From: Eumeta japonica
Lineage: Eukaryota; Arthropoda; Insecta; Lepidoptera; Psychidae
Reading direction: 5' to 3'
DNA length: 64,000 nt
Assembly (NCBI GenBank): GCA_005406025.1
Contig: BGZK01000749.1
Location: 1-64,000, forward strand
Shown: piece by piece, positions 36,954-48,793 of the stretch
How the letters are laid out: each line of letters begins with the position of its first letter
Numbering within the stretch: the first letter of the stretch is position 1
Program-made: the position numbers and the translations under genes
The notes under the pieces: generated by a model
The model's database searches: none
What the model was told of the DNA's origin: nothing
What the model saw: only the letters and a program-made list of their open reading frames with translations

Positions 36954-37815
36954 TAGAGTTTCGAAGCCAAAATGGCAAAAACGTATCCTCTATAGTTTCA
37001 TAAAGTTTTTCCGTCCGTCCGCCCTTATGTCACAGACTTTTTACTCAAAAACTACAAAATATATTTTATTATAGATGAAATTTGGAATATAAGTGTCTTG
37101 TATTAACAAAAATAAATATTTGAAGGCAGGGGGGCACTCAATTTTTTATCAGCAAGTATGAATGCGTGGCATATATTTTTGGAATATATCAATATTTTTG
37201 GAAAAAATCAATCCGAAAATAGCATAAATTATGTCCCTCCCCTTTTTCTTTTAAACCGTATGACCAAAAAAAGTATGTAAAAAGTTGCAAAGTTAAAGCT
37301 TATTAAAAATCCGAAGAAAATTGTTTTCAACATGATCGAATTGAGTTATTGCCGAAAACTGCGCTTCTCAACAAAAGGACGAAAATACCATAAAGATATG
37401 ATCTTTTGCCGTGCATTTTTTCACATCGTATTTTTGCATTTTGTGACATTAATACAATTTAATTTAATAGTAATAAAATAACATTTTATTAGCAATACAT
37501 TGTATGATTAATGTATTTATCTTATTACATAAAATTTTAGTGCTTTAAAACACAATTGAAACAAGTATTAATGTCTCAAAATGCAAAAATATACTTAACA
37601 TGAACTTTGCATAAAAGATTGTCATATAATTATTTATCAAATCTTATTATTTTTTCCTTCAAATAGTACAGACCTAACTATCCAAAATTTCACAATACAA
37701 AACTATTACTAAACTTCTTCAGTGTTTTTTCAGTCAGTCGAAGAAATTTCTTCTTTTTCTTTGTAGTAGCGGCTACGGAACTAAACTGAGCATGGTCCGA
37801 CATGCTCTTGCCCGG
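36954..37815 (+). mobile_element. Dispersed repeat family A, copy 2
   Basis: Starts TAGAGTTTCGAAGCCAAAAT, shares CCGTCCGCCCTTATGTCACA and TTTTACTCAAAAACTACAAA, and ends GCGGCTACGGAACT with GAGCATGGTCCGACATGC. Confidence 0.65.
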
Positions 37816-38907
37816 TTTTATTTAATATTTCAACTATTATATCTTTCGAACACGTTCCATTTTATGGAAGAACGTGTTCGAACGTGTCTTATGGAATTCG
37901 ACGCTGTATTTTAAGCAGAAAAAGATGACTCAGTACCCAAAGCCACTCCATCAAGAATTTACAAGTTATGTTAAAAAAACCCATTACTTACCATTCTTTT
38001 ATTAACGATATCTCTGATCTCGTCTGAATCAATTGATTTTAATGCGATTTGCACCGTCCGAAGTTGTTTACTGTGGAAAAGAGCTGCTTAGATTTTGGTG
38101 TCGATCGGCAAAGTAGTCTTAAAGTTATTTAAAAAAAAAACATTTTTCCGGAAAGTTTATTTTCGAGATCTATCGAAGTCTGTCGGGTGGATTAGTTCAA
38201 ATTTTTAGAAAGTCTAATTACCAGTGTGTGTACCACTGCTGAATGTCGTAAACTGTGTTTCAGTTGGTTAATTCATTCCAGAGCTATGAGAGGATTGCAT
38301 ACACATTCGCTCATACATATCTGAATATATTAGTTAGAAAATGGTCTATATAGATTTTTAAGACCCTAAAACGTCAAGATCTAATGAAAACTCGATTTTT
38401 GAAAATCGGGTTCAAAACAGTATCTTTCCAAGTTTTGAAAATTTTTCCAATTTTGACAACGGAAAGACAAAAAGTTATTAAGCTGCTAAACGAGTATCGA
38501 CAGTCGATCCCGGAAAAGGTGACACACAAATGCAACGATAATATAGATTATATCCAAGTTCAAATCTCTTCTGTCTGTCTGTGCCTTAAATCCCCTTTCA
38601 ACATATTTTTACCCCATTATGATACTATATTATTCATGACTGAACCATATCACCCACCTTATCACCATGTATCATTGCATACACACCAATGTACTAGGCT
38701 GGAAAAAAGTGTTTTCGTATGTTATACGTCAAAATTTGCAATAAAACGTCTTTGGTTGTGATGCATGTCTCTGGCTAGTTTTGATACCATTAAATAGATG
38801 ACACCAGTGCCGGATTAAGCCAGCGCGGGGCCTGTAGCAAATTCTGTCAAGGGGCCCTTGGTTTGCTTTAGGTTCTCAAGTTTAGGGTATTAAATAAAAC
38901 AAAACCG

Positions 38908-41600
38908 TTACAAATAAACTTTTCTGGATTTAATATGGGCAAATTTAGAAATAATACTTTCAATATCGACTTCTTTAAGTAAATCGTGCTCTATATTCAA
39001 CAAAGTGAGATGATTAAGACGTTCTTGGCCCATCGTGTTTCTTAATTCAGTTTTAATACGTTTCAATGTTGAAAACGAACGTTCCCCACTGCAGTTAGTG
39101 ATCATGAGAGATAAGTATATGCGCAAGGCAATTTCTAAGTTTGGGAAACACGATCCTAAAGAATTATTTATTAAGAATTTATAAAATTGTTGTTCCAGAG
39201 GCTCCTGTTTCTTGCTGTCAATAACAATAGCCACATCTGTTTTCAGCAGCTCTGCGAACTGCACTAATTCGCCACCTAGGCTGTTCTCCAAATCGTCTTC
39301 GTAAGCACTGAACATATTGGAGGATTTTTCCAAAATCTCTTCTGTTGTAAGAAATTTTAGCTGTCGAAATACTTCAAAACACTAGTAATCTTATGATATG
39401 CTTTCATACGTTTAGTTAAAGCAGACAGTACGTTATCAATAATGACAATAAACACCTGAACTTCGAAACGTTGTCCATGTGTTTGGTTTTCAACAAAGCC
39501 GTCGTCGAATGTAGTAGAGCCGCTGAAATGGTCGTACTTTGTATTTCGCTTGATTCGTCTGGATGACTGTTGCTGGTATTCTTCACAGTTGGTCAGGTCT
39601 TTAGCTCTTGCCTCAATATCTGAAAATGTGGATCGCATTGCTTGGACGTAGCCATATAATGATTCATAAAGGGCGTATCCCGTATTAAGGTCTTGATCAG
39701 ACGATTGCAGCGAAGCACTAGTCGCTTGCAAGCGTTCTAGGATTCCGTTCCACGTAATTGTCATTATTCCCGTTTCTAATTTATTCATCGTTGAAACTAG
39801 TCCGTAAGCTTTATTACGGCACTCCGCTTTTTGATCCACGTTATTGAAAATGTCTTCCAAAACTTGCTTAATAGTCATAAAACCACATAGAAGTGCCTTC
39901 GTAGCATCAGCTCGGGCTGACCACCTAGTGTCCGATAACCGTTTCAATATCGGAATATTAGAAGTAGAATCTCTAAGTGCACTCGTAAGACGACCCCATC
40001 GATAGGTAGAAGCGGAAAAAATGTATAGAGGTTTTCAATGAAATCGAAGAAAAGTAATGCTTCTGTACAGCAGTCTGCAGCGCAACCAAATTTAATGAAT
40101 GTGCAAGACAGGGAATGTATTCAGCGTACTTATTTATTTCCTTAATTCGGGCTTGTAAGCCGGTGTATTTCCCACTCATGTTGCTGGCATTATCGTAGCT
40201 TTGCCCACGACAATCTTTGATATCAATGCCACTCTCACTTAAGAAATCTAGTAAACTTTGAGCGAGTTGTTCTGCTGTATGACCTTCCATGTCCAAGAAC
40301 TTAACAAATCTTTCCACTGGTCCAGATGGCAGAACATAGCGCACTATCAGAGTCAGTTGGTCTACATGCGATATATCTGGGTAGAATCCAATGAAACTGA
40401 GTAGTATTTGCATCTCTTAATTTCGCAAATAATTTGATTCAGTATGCTTGATGCAATTAGATGAATAAATTCCTCACAAGTTCGTTTTGATAAATATGAC
40501 GTATGTCCCTTTCCTTTGTTAGCATGATTTTGTATATGTTGAGCCATAAAAGCGTCAAATTGGGCTATTAATTCTAACAAGCCTAAATAATTTCCATTGT
40601 GAGGTGAACCAACAATTTCGTCACTACTCCGAAACGCAAGACCTCGTTCTGCTAAAAACTTTATTACTGCAATGATTCGTTTTAAGAGTAGCCTTACGAG
40701 TAGTAAGACCATACTTTTGCTCAGTCTCAATTTGGCTCACAAGTTGAGAATCAACATGCGTATTCTTGTTTTTGAGGTTTAACAGCGAAATTATGGCTTG
40801 TCTATGCTGAGTGCTTTCTTCATGTCTTGTCAATAAATTGTGCGCATTTTTCCAGTCATCTAATCCGTCATTCGTAAATCGTGGTGACGAACTATCTGAA
40901 TTCGTAACTTTGCAAACAAAACAAAAAAGTCGTCCTTTGGTTTCCGAATAACACAACCAGTCTCTGACGTGAGTTTTATTCGTTAGTTTATGTTTATAGG
41001 TGAAAAATGACTTATGGCAGAACCGTGGCTTATTTTCGTTTACGTAAATTTTCTTTGAAGACAAAAAATCACTATTCATATGTTGCAGTTCGCTGCTTCC
41101 TTTCTCAATCCAATAATCTTTATCAAAGTTGCTCGGCCATTCACCAATATCGTTGGAGTATATTTTACTTTCGTTTGGTTTTGACTTGAAACTGTAGTAA
41201 CATTAGAATCGAGTAATATGCCATCGACTACTTTTTGATTAGAACAAGACAACTCTAGATCGAGAGGACTGGCTGTGCTTTTAGCTTCTCCTTGGCTACA
41301 ACATGATATAGCTAAATTAGAAGGAATTGCTGTCTCTTCAACTACAGCTTCACTTATTGTAGAAAATGTAGCTTCATCAGAAACGGTAGTACCACTATCA
41401 TAAGTACAAGATTCAATTTCAGTATTTTCTGATTTACTTTCTGTAGATTTAGCAACATCACTCTGAACATTTAAATACTCGATCAGCTTACGTGTTTTTG
41501 ATAGAACAGCTTCATTCTTTTTTTCCTTTTCATCTTTTGCTTTACGCTTAGCACTTCCAGAAGCGTAGTGCCTACCCGTATCTCTAGATCTGCTACTCAT
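38908..41600 (-). pseudogene. hAT transposase broken by about five frameshifts
   Basis: Domains in order: N-terminal SGSAKRKAKDEKEK segment from ATG 41600; TTF-type zinc-finger region (CFVCKV ... HEESTQHRQA) near 40950-40800; DUF4371-like region (RGLAFRSSDE, YYSVSLDST, PDISHVDQLTL) near 40660-40350; RNase-H-like part with CLAHSLNLVALQ near 40080; hATC dimerisation region (ERSFSTLKRIKTELR) near 39050. The frame changes near 41125, 40700, 40375, 40000 and 39360, always between the same two frames. At 40375 a single missing C explains the break (DST/PDIS). Few in-frame stops occur. It is either a young pseudogene or an intact gene with base-call indels. Confidence 0.88.
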
Positions 41601-41679
41601 GTTACCTACAATCAGAAAAATATTTTTAAATTTTAAATAAAAAAAACAACTTGACAAATGTAATTAAATAATACACTTT

Positions 41680-41883
41680 TTAGAACGGATTTTGTCATGT
41701 TATATTTAAAATAATTTAAAATAAATTACATATATTAACCCGACGTTTCGATTACTTTACAGTACTTTACGGTTAATTAACCAACTTAGTCCTCCCGTGA
41801 CCATGATAACTGTAAAGTAATCGAAACGTCGGGTTATATATGTAATTTATTTAAATTATATAATATGACAAAATCCGTTCTAA
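41680..41883. mobile_element. Foldback MITE inside the hAT 5' region
   Basis: Arms of about 75-80 bp (from TAGAACGGATTTTGTCAT at each end to the inner CGACGTTTCGATTACTTT) are inverted around a short spacer. The CCCGACGTTTCG wording is a familiar lepidopteran repeat. It lies upstream of the transposase start. Confidence 0.75.
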
Positions 41884-42966
41884 ATTATTAAATGAAGTAG
41901 TAGTCGTGCAAACATTAGAAGCCATTATTGACAAATGTAATATGCAAAACATACCTAGTAAAATATCTTACCTGAAGTGAAGTTTTCTCGTTGATATTTT
42001 TGCCTTTGTATATACAAAAACTCTTCTACTATGTTTTAAAAGATAATTGAATGAGTTGCACACAGCGCTACGTCACGCACGAAAACAATACTCGAAGTAA
42101 TGTCAAAACAACTTTTCCAAAGAATGCCTCACATCTAAAGTGCTTTTAAAGTTTTTACGTTGTGCCAAACCAAAGGTAAATGTATAGCAATTTCTTATTG
42201 TTTGATAGTCAGTAGAAGTTCTAATTTATTTGTTCGCGTTACGACTAGCTCCTTCGATGACAATGTCAGTCAGGGAATTCCCTATTAGTTTTGCAGTGCT
42301 GCCAACTTGCGTGTAGTGCAGTGCAAGTAGTACGTAATTTGTAGTGTACGTACTACGTACAACACATAATTTTGGTGTGGGCAGCGCTCAATTTTAGAAA
42401 TGTGGTACAATTTAAAATTATTTTCGTAGATTTTGATACCAACGTTTCTCGTCGTAGGTATTATACCTACACCTACCTATAGTAATTTTAAACAAGTTTA
42501 AAATCCACAATATCAAATGTGCATATCTTAAGCATTTATTTTATAGTAAAGATATTCAAGGAAATTAAATGTCGACGAACACATAAAAGGTGTAATTTTT
42601 AATTGAATAATTTTTTGTTTATAATTTCAATAATTCATTATTTTTGAATTACCCGCCTTTTTACTTGATCCTCTGAAACACCTTGCTCTTAACCGTCACT
42701 AGCTTTCAATAATCTTGAAACATGATCAATATGATAATCGATTAAAAAAATATTCACTCATAAAACGTATCTATATTTTATTATAAATCGACCAATCACA
42801 GTAGATTTAATTAATAAAATTTAAATAAATATTTTTCTCAAAATACTTATACTTAGTCGATATTATATTAAAATCGATTAACAAAGTACATACAATCTCG
42901 CATAACTAAGCGCTTCGCGTTTAACGTAAATTCTAAATTAATATTTTTTTTACGGTCAGATAGACG

Positions 42967-43026
42967 TTGAACCGCGGGGCCCCCAAATACGCGGGGCCCC
43001 CAAATACGCGGGGCCCCGCGGTTCAA
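42967..43026. repeat. GC-rich palindrome with internal tandem repeats near the hAT end
   Basis: The 17-bp arm TTGAACCGCGGGGCCCC (42967-42983) is perfectly inverted at 43010-43026. Between and overlapping them ACGCGGGGCCCCCAAAT is repeated in tandem. The other hAT end has a related GCGCGGGGCC motif, so these may be sub-terminal transposase-binding repeats (inference). Confidence 0.75.
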
Positions 43027-43076
43027 AGTAGCATTTGCTACTTTTGCTACGTGGCTAATCCGGCACTGGATGACAC

Positions 43077-43968
43077 ATACAAAAAAAGACAAAATGAAAA
43101 GTAAAAACGGTGTCGCCTATTTTTTATGGTTTTCCTGTTCACGTTCCGCGAAAAAAAATTGTGACGTTTATGAACCTAAAGTAGTATCGATAATATTGAT
43201 AGCATATACCTGGTCCAAGCGTTTTAAGTCCGGTAATTTTAATGTCAAGGATGAACGTTTCTTTGGTCGACCTGTTACGGATAAAGTCCATGCCATTTTG
43301 GAAAAAGTAGAGCAAGATCGGCATAGTAGTTCTTAGGACATAGCTGAAGAACTAAAGATTAACTGCAAAACAGTTTTGAACCATTTGAAAAAATCTGGAT
43401 GTACAAAAAAGCTCAATACTTGGGCCCCACTCGAGCTCAGGGAAATAAATCTAATGAATTGTGTAGTCATTTGCGATTTTCTATTGAATTTTAATGAAAC
43501 CGAAATATTTTGATAATATTAATCACTGGTGATGAAAAATAGGTTAGATGCGATAAGAATGTGCGAAAAAGATCATGCTCAAAAGGCAAGCAAGCTGCAC
43601 AGAACATACCGAAACCATGATTAACTTGCAATAAGTTGATGCTATGTGTATGGTGAGATTTGAAGGGCATTATTAATTATGAGTTTTTACCGCCGAGCAA
43701 AATCATCAATTCAGATCTCTACTGCCAACAACCGATGAGACTAAAGCAAGAAGTAAAGAAAAACAGCCATAACTGATGAACAAAAAGTGTGTAGTCTTTT
43801 ACCATGATAACGCCAGACCATACACATCTTTAGCCATTCAGCAGATATTGAGAGAGTTTGATTGGGCAGCGTTAATACATCTACCATATAGCCCTGATCT
43901 CGCATCCTCAAATTTTCACCTGTTTCGGTCTCTTCAAAATTCTGTAGGTAGTGTTTAGTTAACATCAA
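43077..43968 (+). pseudogene. Mariner transposase remnant (DD34D type)
   Basis: The second catalytic Asp is present in HDNARP. Thirty-five residues on, where mariner has the third Asp (SPDLAPxD), this copy has Asn in SSNFHLF. Frames are broken by stops (e.g. after RHSSS near 43337). About 100 bp of the N-terminal coding part present in the 4-kb copy is missing here. Confidence 0.8.
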
Positions 43969-44983
43969 AAGAGGACTATCAAAACTACTTTATCACAGTT
44001 TTTTGATCAGAAGTCCCAAAATTTCCACAGCAATGGAATTATGTTGCTACTCACAAAATGGCAATATGTGAATGGTTGAATGAAATTGTATGTACATATT
44101 ATAATAAAATGTAAATAAAATATTGAATGAATTTGTATATAAAATATGAAAAACTTTTTAGCCGACCTTATATAAATAAATAAATACAAATAGAAAGGCC
44201 ATTTATTTGTTGCTACTCAAAAAGAAAATATTATGATTTCAGTGTAATAGGATTTAACTTTCAATTGATTTCAATAAATGAAAAAAAATAAAATATTAGT
44301 ATGCTTTTCCAAATATTTATAAAATAAGGTATAACATACAATAAGTTATTGAGGCAATACCACCATGATTAGAATAGAAACGATAGCGCGTTCTAATTTG
44401 AGAGTGGCACCAGATACGTGTAAGTCTGAACAAGAATCGAGACTCCAATCAGGATTTCTGAATTTCAGTGACACATTTGTATAATTTCTCCTGTCTTTAA
44501 AAAAATCTGCATTTTTTTAACTTTTAAAACTAGTGCTTCAAGCCATAATCTTATACTTGGAAGTTTATTTTGAATAATGGTGTAAATGACTGATCCTGAA
44601 TATTATATCAGTTAACAAAGTATGCAAGTCATCGGTATCGATCACACGACGAAGAAAAGTGAAAGCGACATTGCAATCGGTTAAAAAACAAAGAACCGGA
44701 GACTATCTAAGATTCTTTGCCGAATTCTTAATCCCACAATTTTCTAGTGTCGTCTGTGTCTAGTGTGGCACAGCGCATACGTTATTTGGTTAATTTTGTG
44801 GGTTTTTAATAAATAATTGCGCTACTTTAATACTGAAATAATTAAAACCTTTAAATATATGTACATATAAAAAAAGAAATCGGCCAACTTATTATAACAA
44901 TTCTAAAATTTATTTCTGTAGTTATCATTTGCATTCACCCTAAGTTAAACAAAATCCGTGTACCTTAAAGCATTAGTCCCGCT

Positions 44984-45306
44984 TCAGATCCGGGTCACAG
45001 GCGGTGGAGCCACGTGTGGACATTTCGCAATGCGCTCGCACGTTTTGATAGCAACTGCGAATACGTGAATTATGTTTATGTAATACACACTAATCCCAAC
45101 AAAAAACATTAATATGGAAAAGTGGCCAAGTTCAGCACAAAGGATTGGGCTCGAACACCTTCGCCTATAAAAAAAACGTGCTCTAAATGATGGGTAGCAA
45201 ATTCTACATATTCCTTCAAATTTACACATACATTACATTCATTTGTAATATTCTTCGAATAGCTTTCAAAATCAACTTTTCTTGAGTAGACCTTTACACG
45301 AGTCAT
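44984..45306 (-). other. Unclear small reading frames, possible gene fragment
   Basis: One frame (45306-45109) encodes 65 residues beginning MTRVKVYSRKVDF. An overlapping frame (45229-44984) encodes 81 residues with one likely membrane helix (FFVGISVYYINIIHVFAVAI) and a Cys/Pro-rich tail. The composition looks more protein-like than other short frames nearby, and an acceptor-like TTTTTTATAG lies between them. No family recognised; it could be chance or a broken exon. Confidence 0.15.
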
Positions 45307-45309
45307 TTG

Positions 45310-48300
45310 TTTTTAATATAAAATAGGACAACTTGCACATTTTTCACGACTGAATTTATTACACCAATTTACATGTACAATCTGTTGCAGGGACAATTGT
45401 AACTGTTCTTGGCATAGAGTGCTGAGTTCAAATATATAAGTGAAATTTATCGATCAACTCTAGTTTTTGAGTTTCGGATATCTACGATCAGAAATAATAC
45501 ATAAATTTATTAAGAGGAAATTTATTAAAAAAATAAATTAAATTTTATTACGCACGTATATCAAACACATGTGGCAAAAATGATTTGGATCGCTTACACA
45601 ACTTTTTCTTGAAGTACTCATGTTGAAGAAACTGAAAATTAATGTGATCAAAATGAAACAAACACGTTATCAACAAACAAAAACACTTAAAAGATGAAAA
45701 TTAACAATAAAGTAATTTGGCCTGCACAAAATCTTCTAAGGGTAATTTGAAAATATCACGTCATAAGTAAATAAAAACCATAACAAATTTCGCAGCAACA
45801 GACAAAAATTAAAATTTTGTATAGAAGTGTTATATCATGCCAGGTATTTATTCGAAATATGTACGCAGAATTCATTGTCGTGTGCAATGTCGATATTTTT
45901 AAATAACAACCATTTTGACATTAGTTACTTTTAATTCATGAAGCACCATGATTTTTTAAACGACGGTCGCCGTAGCTTTTGCGGGAAAAGATGCGATCGT
46001 CATCTTAATCATTGGCATAATAAATAATGAGATCAGTACATGTGAGAATGAAAGAAAGAATAAAAATGACGAATACAAGGAAAAGTATAAACAGAGGTAA
46101 AACACATGTAAAAAAATCTTTTAAAGTACTTGTATATTTATGCTGAATTATTTTTTCCTACATAGTTTTTGCTTTAGATTACTTACATCACTAAATCACC
46201 TTCTCGTACATTTTGGAGTAGTGATCTAGAAATGATTTAGTTTTTAGTGATAAGCCAGTGTTAAATATAGCGTTTCCCCCGAATCAATATCTGCCAATAT
46301 AAGTCAGTACTGTGAGAAATACGTATACGTTATTTGAGTTTCTAGATAAGCGAATGAGGATTATTATATTTTTTGAATTTAAATTAATTGTAATTGGTGA
46401 AATAGTGTGAAACAAAATTTGATTTTTGTGGAGCCAAAGTAGCATGGACAACATTTCACTTTTTTTTTCAAACTTTCTAACCATATTTGCAGGCGTATAA
46501 ACTTCAAAACTTTCCTCTTTTTTTCAGCTAAAATACATCCAGCCCTAGACAGAGTTCTTTAACATAGGTCTTGGAGTTTTCGAAAGTACTATCGTTTACT
46601 TTGAAGGTTATCGTTGTAATATGACCAATCCATTTCGCCTTCATGGTAATTCTGTCACCAGTGCCAACCATTCCAATTTATCGCGGATTATGTATCATGA
46701 AGAGACTCCTAGTATAAGCACCATACGGGACATACACGTGATCTTGTTTTATTACTGTCGACACTCACTTTATGCATGCAAAGGAAACGCCCAATTTGAG
46801 CGGTCTAACGAAATACGCCAAAGCGCCCTTTTACAAGCGAATTTAAAATACGAAGGAACAATAAACGAGTATTTAAAGTAAAATTATAAGAAAAGTACAA
46901 GCTACCTACAAGTAGAATTCCTATAATTTTTACGCCATACCATAAATTTTTGAATGTTTGATGAATGATGTAAAAAATGAGACTATTTTACATGTAATTT
47001 ATTATTAACTAAAATAGTCGTTTTTTATTTTGTGTTTATACATTGTAAAACTTTACTTATTTATTCACTTTTCATTCACACATCACGAAAATGTAATTAA
47101 ACAATTTTATTGAAGGTCTGTTTTTGAAGATTAGGTTGAAGAAAATATTTTTTAAGAATCATTTTGATTAAACATGAAATACTGTCTATTGTTTTGGTTA
47201 AAACCAAAAATACGTCTTTGAAAATATTTTTGTTTTAAAGCTGCAGTTCACTTTTTTATTTACGTAATTCACAATAATGCGATTTCTGCAGCTAATTGTC
47301 TTTTTTGTCTTTCTGGAAAAAGTTGAGGTTCGATGGAATTCAAACATTTCACATTCTCAACTGATTCACAATGCATTGCTCGTTCAAATTTAAAAGTTAC
47401 TACAGGTAAGAGAGCACAGCCAGAAATAGAATACAAAATAGAATATTAATGGAAGAATATGTGTAGAAAACGCACGCAAAGAACCATTAATCAAACTTTA
47501 ACAACGGCGCTTAAACTTGTCACATTCATTTATGCATTTCAACTAAAAATATTTCGTCCCATCAGACTATTGCCTAACACAACTTGCACTTTCTTATGCT
47601 ACATACAAGCCTCGTATTTCAGCTTCGTTTATGTTTCGAAGTATGTTTTGTTATTATACTAATATATACTTTCTCTTATAACCATAAAGGCGTGCTTTAA
47701 GGATCTTTCCCTGCTTTTGATTTTACTACATGAATAGCAAAAATATCTTTCTAATAAATTCCATGTATTTCTGCCGTGTAGAGATGGCCCCAACCGTATT
47801 TTAAACGTTCTTATTAATTCTGATCCGAATTCAGATCGAAGTGTCGGTTTCGATTGTAATGCCTTTGATAACCATTAACAAGTATATTGAACTTAGATAC
47901 ATTACGTACAGTGGTCGCTCGCATCTTCCCCTGTAACAAGAGTTGCATTCCACACCATAAAAAAAAAACTCTAATTACCAATTTATAGATTTCTAAACTT
48001 AGGTTATGGGCGTGAATTGATGAGGTAAATACTTCTGCTCGCCAGGAAGTCTTTATGCCTTAACAGATTAAGAATTTCCAGATTCGTGATAAAGAGAGAA
48101 ATAGAAATAGCGATCGATACAAATTAAGTACTAGAAATAAAAGCAAATTATTTACATTGTCGATAGATATGTATTTACATATATATCGACAATGTAAATA
48201 AAAAAAATCACTTAAAGTGTTTTGTAAACGCGTAATCAATAATGTCGATGTACAAAACGTACATTTATATGTAAATTCATTACTAAATTGGATAAAAAGG

Positions 48301-48690
48301 GGTATTTAACAATTTCCGAAATATTTCAGAGGACACGAGTATAACCAGTTTTTTTTTAACCGCATTTTTTTGTGTGATAGCCTGTCTTTAATTAAATTTT
48401 AAAATACTTAGCCCTCTAAGTTTCTTACTCCGTCCTCTTAAAGAAAAATTTCCCCCTGAACGAGTAATATTAAGACTTATTTCAAATAGAATGTCAACGT
48501 AGAAAATAATTAAATCATTTAAATTTATGATACGGCTATACAAGGCGACATTAAATACTGCAAAATAAAGCGATCGTGTTGCGACTCGCGTCACAATCGT
48601 AGGTGCACATTATAAACACTATTGTTTATGTCCCGTTCTAGAGTTAAAAACTAAAACACAGACAATCCCTCTAGAATGGACACGCGTGAC
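45310..48690. other. Intergenic, no supported gene
   Basis: AT-rich. The 86-codon frame at 46621-46881 and 67-codon frame at 47459-47662 show no domain, codon pattern or splice support. GC rises only near 48660 at the promoter of the cuticle-like gene. Confidence 0.45.
48151..48198. repeat. 23-bp-arm hairpin
   Basis: TTTACATTGTCGATAGATAT... at 48151-48173 pairs with 48176-48198 with one mismatch and a 2-base loop. It lies 530 bp upstream of the cuticle-like gene promoter. Confidence 0.75.
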
Positions 48691-48726
48691 AGCACTCGCC
48701 TGGGCCGGGCGCCGGCAGGGCGCGGG

Positions 48727-48757
48727 TATAAATGCGCGCCAAAGCTGTCTTGGGCCA
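48727..48757 (+). promoter_or_regulatory. TATA/initiator promoter of the Gly/Tyr-rich gene
   Basis: TATAAA at 48727-48732 lies in a GC-rich stretch, with CCAGTCT (A at 48757) 30 bases downstream. This is the canonical insect TATA-to-initiator spacing. The ATG is 37 bases past the predicted start site. Confidence 0.8.
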
Positions 48758-48793
48758 GTCTACGGCTAACTTTCAACCCTTCGCTTACTGAAA

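Larger units (their letters stand above)
36290..38460 (+). repeat. Dispersed repeat family D, copy 2 (interrupted by family A)
   Basis: Head part 36290-36950 with CATGCCATCTCTAAAACTTC; tail part 37970-38460 with AACGATATCTCTGATCTCG, AATGTCGTAAACTGTGTTTC and AAAACGTCAAGATCTAATGA. A family A element (36954-37815) lies between. The order matches the 2.3-kb copy. Confidence 0.55.
38805..43068 (-). mobile_element. hAT transposon (ZMYM-like), 4264 bp, with 8-bp TSDs
   Basis: Terminal inverted repeats begin CAGTGCCGGATTA at 38805 and, on the other strand, at 43068. Both sides carry the identical 8-bp duplication GATGACAC (38797-38804 and 43069-43076). It sits inside a mariner whose sequence resumes exactly across the duplication. 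The transposase lies on the minus strand (about 41600-38908), and the region 41601-43068 is its 5' non-coding part. Termini and target duplication are perfect for hAT, so this insertion is fairly recent. Confidence 0.93.
38692..44172 (+). mobile_element. Degraded mariner split by the hAT
   Basis: Left part 38692-38804 and right part 43077-44172 make an element of about 1.2 kb. The left end CTAGGCTGGAAAAAAG resembles the inverted right end AGGTCGGCTAAAAAGT. Translation of the right part gives mariner motifs: HTH region near 43200-43320, VLNHLKKSGCTKKLNTW near 43375, a TGDEK box near 43530, HDNARPYTS near 43800 and YSPDLASSNFHLF near 43890. Stops and a lost internal segment near 43140 show it is dead. 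Confidence 0.85.

Noticed and set aside
46621..46881. 86-codon plus-strand frame
   Set aside because: No recognisable motif, promoter or splice sites; isolated in AT-rich DNA.
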